A stretch of 64,000 nucleotides of DNA from Prevotella sp. (GTDB lineage Bacteria; Bacteroidota; Bacteroidia; Bacteroidales; Bacteroidaceae), in NCBI GenBank assembly GCA_017538105.1, contig JAFYJN010000041.1:1-64000 (forward strand), written 5' to 3'. Position 1 is the stretch's first letter; every line of letters starts with the position of its first letter. Below are positions 61,828-64,000 of the stretch, piece by piece. The notes beneath the pieces were generated by a model that searched no databases, had not been told where the DNA came from, and saw only the letters and a list, made by a program, of their open reading frames with translations. Position numbers and translations under genes: made by a program.

Positions 61828-61938
61828 TTTTTAACAAAAAAATTAGCTTTTCATGGATAAATCCTGCAATTATATACTTTTTAAACATAGTTTAGTAAAA
61901 AAATGTTTGTGTTGGAGAGAGGCACTTGATATACATCA

Positions 61939-61980
61939 ATTCCGCATATATATTCGAGTTTTTGAATATATATGCGGAAT
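61939..61980. other. Perfect 17-bp inverted repeat, eight-base loop
   Basis: ATTCCGCATATATATTC and its complement surround GAGTTTTT. It lies 26 nt after the stop of the coiled-coil lipoprotein gene and about 110 nt upstream of the SusC promoter. It may terminate the lipoprotein mRNA or be an operator; no T-run follows it on the minus strand. Confidence 0.7.
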
Positions 61981-62005
61981 GTATGGGGCGAAGGGAAATG
62001 CTGTG

Positions 62006-62857
62006 TTATTTCACCATAATCACCAAGTATTTGCTGGTGCTCCAGAACTGTTGTGGGTTGGTTATGCGAAGGATATACTGTCCGTTGGCATCGGTGTTGA
62101 GCGTATAGGAACCTGCGGGATGCGAGGTCATCATCGTCGCTTTTTTGGAGTAGAGCTTGATTTCCTTGTCCACACGGATGTCAATTTTCGTGAAGTAGTT
62201 TTTATTGAAGTGGCTCTTCAACACTTCACCTTTCGACAGGATACCCTGTTCCTTGAGTTCGCTCTTGGTGCCGAATACATAGTATGCCGTGTTCAGTTCA
62301 CGGTCTTGCTCGGTGATGGTTTGTGTCTTTTGGCTACTCTCAGTCTTCAGCTCTGCCACGTCGTTGTTGAGCGTGCTGATGGTTTGGTCGAGCTCAGTGA
62401 TATGAATGTCCTTGGCTTCGAGTTGCTGGCGCAACTGTTGCAGTTGTTTGTCTTTCTCTTCGAGTTGGAGAACCAAGCCGTCGAGCGTCTTCTTCAGTTC
62501 GTCGCCTTTGACGGTGCTCTCGCGCAGTTGTTGGCGCAGTTTGTCGATGAGTGTGCGGTTCTCCTTCATCTTCTCTTGGATGAACTGCAGATTCTCGCGT
62601 ATCTGTTGTGGTTTGTTACTGCCTTCACCGTCCTTGGCGAGAGTTACGCGGTCTTCTGCCTCGTTGATCTGGCGGAATCCCTCCTGTATCTCATTCAGCG
62701 TTGCCATCATGTCGTTGATCTCGTTGTCGCGCTGGTCGAGTATCTTCTGCAGTGAGTCATTCTGATACACTTGCGGGTTGACCTCGGGTGTTTTCTTCTC
62801 TTCCTTGCAGGCCACGACAGCCAGCAGACAGAGGGTGATAAAGAAAAGTTTTTTCAT
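62006..62857 (-). CDS. Coiled-coil lipoprotein, possibly Cbp1-like
   Basis: 283 residues. Lipobox LCLLAVVACKEEKKT (Cys17). Residues 35-195 form a long coiled-coil rich in Gln, Leu, Glu and Lys (for example LEEKDKQLQQLRQQLEAKD and TLNNDVAELKTESSQKTQT), then a compact beta-rich end domain (NTAYYVFGTKSELKEQGILS to the C-terminus). The layout agrees with what I recall of the Cbp1 collagen-binding adhesin family of Bacteroides; that name is tentative. Starts 4 nt after the rsmI stop, so likely co-transcribed. Confidence 0.65.
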   Translation of the reverse strand: MKKLFFITLCLLAVVACKEEKKTPEVNPQVYQNDSLQKILDQRDNEINDMMATLNEIQEGFRQINEAEDRVTLAKDGEGSNKPQQIRENLQFIQEKMKENRTLIDKLRQQLRESTVKGDELKKTLDGLVLQLEEKDKQLQQLRQQLEAKDIHITELDQTISTLNNDVAELKTESSQKTQTITEQDRELNTAYYVFGTKSELKEQGILSKGEVLKSHFNKNYFTKIDIRVDKEIKLYSKKATMMTSHPAGSYTLNTDANGQYILRITNPQQFWSTSKYLVIMVK

Positions 62858-62861
62858 TATT

Positions 62862-63548
62862 TCAATTATTTGTTGTATCCTTTTTCCCTGCTACCACCAC
62901 GACGATTTCGCCACGGGGTGGGGTAGTCGTGAAGTGGGCTTGCAATTCGGCAAGACTGCCCCTCACTGTCTCTTCGTGCACCTTTGATATCTCGCGTGAC
63001 ACCGAAACACGGCGGTCGCCGCCGAACACCTCGGCCATCTGCGAAAGTAGTTTCACCAGTCTGTAGGGTGATTCATAGAACACCATGGTGCGTGACTCAT
63101 CCGCGAGAGCTTGCAGACGGCTCTGTCGTCCTTTCTTTTGCGGAAGAAAGCCCTCAAAGCAGAAACGGTCGCATGGCAGTCCGGAGCAGACGAGTGCGGG
63201 AACGAAAGCGGTGCTTCCCGGCAGACATTGCACCTCGACGCCCGCTTCCACGGCTTCGCGCACGAGGAAAAAGCCTGGGTCGCTGATACCCGGTGTTCCT
63301 GCATCGCTGATGAGGGCCACATCCATCCCCCCCTTGAGCCGTTCGATGATAGATGACGTAGTGCCATGTTCATTGTATTTGTGGTGTGACATGAGGTGGT
63401 TGCTGATGTCGAAATGTTTCAGCAGTACCGACGATGTGCGTGTATCCTCAGCCAACACCAGACCCACCTCTTTCAGTAGGCGAATGGCACGGAAGGTCAT
63501 GTCCTCGAGATTGCCCACAGGGGTGGGTATGATGTAGAGTATGCCCAT
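62862..63548 (-). CDS. rsmI: 16S rRNA (cytidine-1402-2'-O)-methyltransferase
   Basis: 228 residues. SAM-binding tetrapyrrole-methylase fold: GILYIIPTPVGNLEDMTFRA, LVLAEDTRTSSVLLKHF, ALISDAGTPGISDPGFFLVR and CLPGSTAFVPALVCSGLPCD are the RsmI hallmarks. Methylates the ribose of C1402 in the decoding centre. Shorter than E. coli RsmI (286), lacking the C-terminal extension, as usual in Bacteroidetes. The promoter sits so near the ATG that the mRNA should be leaderless. Confidence 0.93.
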   Translation of the reverse strand: MGILYIIPTPVGNLEDMTFRAIRLLKEVGLVLAEDTRTSSVLLKHFDISNHLMSHHKYNEHGTTSSIIERLKGGMDVALISDAGTPGISDPGFFLVREAVEAGVEVQCLPGSTAFVPALVCSGLPCDRFCFEGFLPQKKGRQSRLQALADESRTMVFYESPYRLVKLLSQMAEVFGGDRRVSVSREISKVHEETVRGSLAELQAHFTTTPPRGEIVVVVAGKKDTTNN

Positions 63549-63556
63549 AATCGGCG

Positions 63557-63588
63557 CAAATATAGTTCAAATAATCTTTACACACAAA
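63557..63588 (-). promoter_or_regulatory. rsmI promoter giving a leaderless mRNA
   Basis: TTTG (63588-63585), 20 nt, TATATTTG (63564-63557), a full match. With the usual 6-7 nt to the start point, transcription begins near 63550, only about 2 nt from the ATG at 63548. Confidence 0.78.
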
Positions 63589-63603
63589 AAAACGGGGCAT
63601 TTC

Positions 63604-63635
63604 TTTGCAATTTTTAAAACGTCTTTGTATTTTTG
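63604..63635 (+). promoter_or_regulatory. tdk promoter
   Basis: TTTG (63604-63607), 20 nt, TATTTTTG (63628-63635), a full match. Start near 63642, leader about 20 nt. Divergent from the rsmI promoter. Confidence 0.8.
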
Positions 63636-63661
63636 CAAGAAATAATGCGTTTTTTTGCGAT

Positions 63662-64000
63662 ATGAACGGAGAATCAAGACGTCCGGGGCGCATCGAGGTG
63701 ATTTGTGGCTCGATGTTTTCGGGAAAGACCGAAGAGCTGATACGTCGCCTGAAACGGGCGAAGTTTGCCAAACAGCGTGTGGAGATTTTCAAGCCCACCA
63801 TCGACACTCGTTATTCAGAGGAGGAGGTGGTGAGTCACGACCAACATTCCATCATGAGCACACCCGTTGACAGCAGTTCTTCGATACTCCTGCTCTCTGC
63901 CGACATGGATGTGGTGGGCATTGACGAGGCGCAATTTATGGATATGGGTATCGTCGAGGTGTGCAACACGTTGGCCAACCGTGGCGTCCGTGTCATCGTG
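63662..64000 (+). CDS. tdk: Thymidine kinase (partial)
   Basis: 113 residues are in the window; the 3' half is cut. Type II thymidine kinase: P-loop [20 protein letters not shown] (residues 9-28), then [20 protein letters not shown] and the DEAQF Walker B motif in [13 protein letters not shown]. Phosphorylates thymidine for salvage. The ATG is chosen because family members begin a few residues before the P-loop strand and it follows a perfect promoter by 27 nt. Confidence 0.93.
   Translation, partial: MNGESRRPGRIEVICGSMFSGKTEELIRRLKRAKFAKQRVEIFKPTIDTRYSEEEVVSHDQHSIMSTPVDSSSSILLLSADMDVVGIDEAQFMDMGIVEVCNTLANRGVRVIV

Noticed and set aside
61853-62755. Open frame of 300 codons on the plus strand
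   Set aside because: Antisense to the coiled-coil lipoprotein gene; that gene has a signal peptide, lipobox and coiled-coil, the plus-strand frame has none.
1-64000. tRNA and rRNA genes
   Set aside because: No cloverleaf with a GGTTCRA arm was noticed besides the tmRNA, though I could not run a covariance search.

Overview
The window looks like a chromosomal piece of a Bacteroidales bacterium, most likely Prevotella or a close relative. Supporting signs are several promoters of the Bacteroidetes type (TTTG, about 20 nt, TAnnTTTG), a SusC/SusD locus, GldH, RicT, and a tmRNA whose tag ends in YALAA. The species assignment is inference.

Layout. At 1-2060 are the start of a secreted protein and a secreted TPR protein. 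At 2303-2743 are tmRNA and a perfect palindromic terminator. From about 39.0 kb down to 2.77 kb, all on the minus strand, lies a roughly 36 kb surface-polysaccharide (capsule or O-antigen) locus. It has a short initiating sugar-phosphate transferase, a Wzx flippase, an EpsG-type polymerase, about ten glycosyltransferases, two acetyltransferases of the hexapeptide type, a membrane acyltransferase and a pyruvyltransferase. Precursor modules are GDP-D-glycero-alpha-D-manno-heptose (GmhA, HddA, fused HddC-GmhB), UDP-GalNAc/UDP-GalNAcA (4-epimerase, 6-dehydrogenase) and CDP-glycerol (TagD-like, TagF-like). Two LicD proteins and a fused nucleotidyltransferase-aminotransferase next to an ornithine-cyclodeaminase relative suggest that charged small groups are transferred from nucleotide donors to the polymer. 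Parts of the locus (16.5-18.8 kb and 25-34 kb) are visibly AT-rich, as expected for exchanged cassettes; an ATPase gene at 34.4-35.6 kb is flanked by a duplicated gene end.

At 39.5-46.1 kb on the plus strand are a stand-alone PurH cyclohydrolase domain and the elongasome genes mreB, mreC, mreD, mrdA, rodA. On the minus strand follow holB-ricT-gldH, metF, a sugar/H+ symporter, a five-gene SusC/SusD operon with a zinc metallohydrolase lipoprotein, and rsmI with a coiled-coil lipoprotein. Divergent from rsmI is tdk, cut by the window end.

The most unusual signal is not a gene. At about ten places short word arrays with period 7, 8 or 10 lie directly against, or inside, stop codons. Most are built as two converging arms of opposite orientation. 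The word differs from locus to locus, but the architecture recurs. Two PD-(D/E)XK-like GxxExxY genes (one broken) each end in such a decamer array. A second, C-rich hairpin family is scattered in the same region and has been absorbed into coding sequence at least once.
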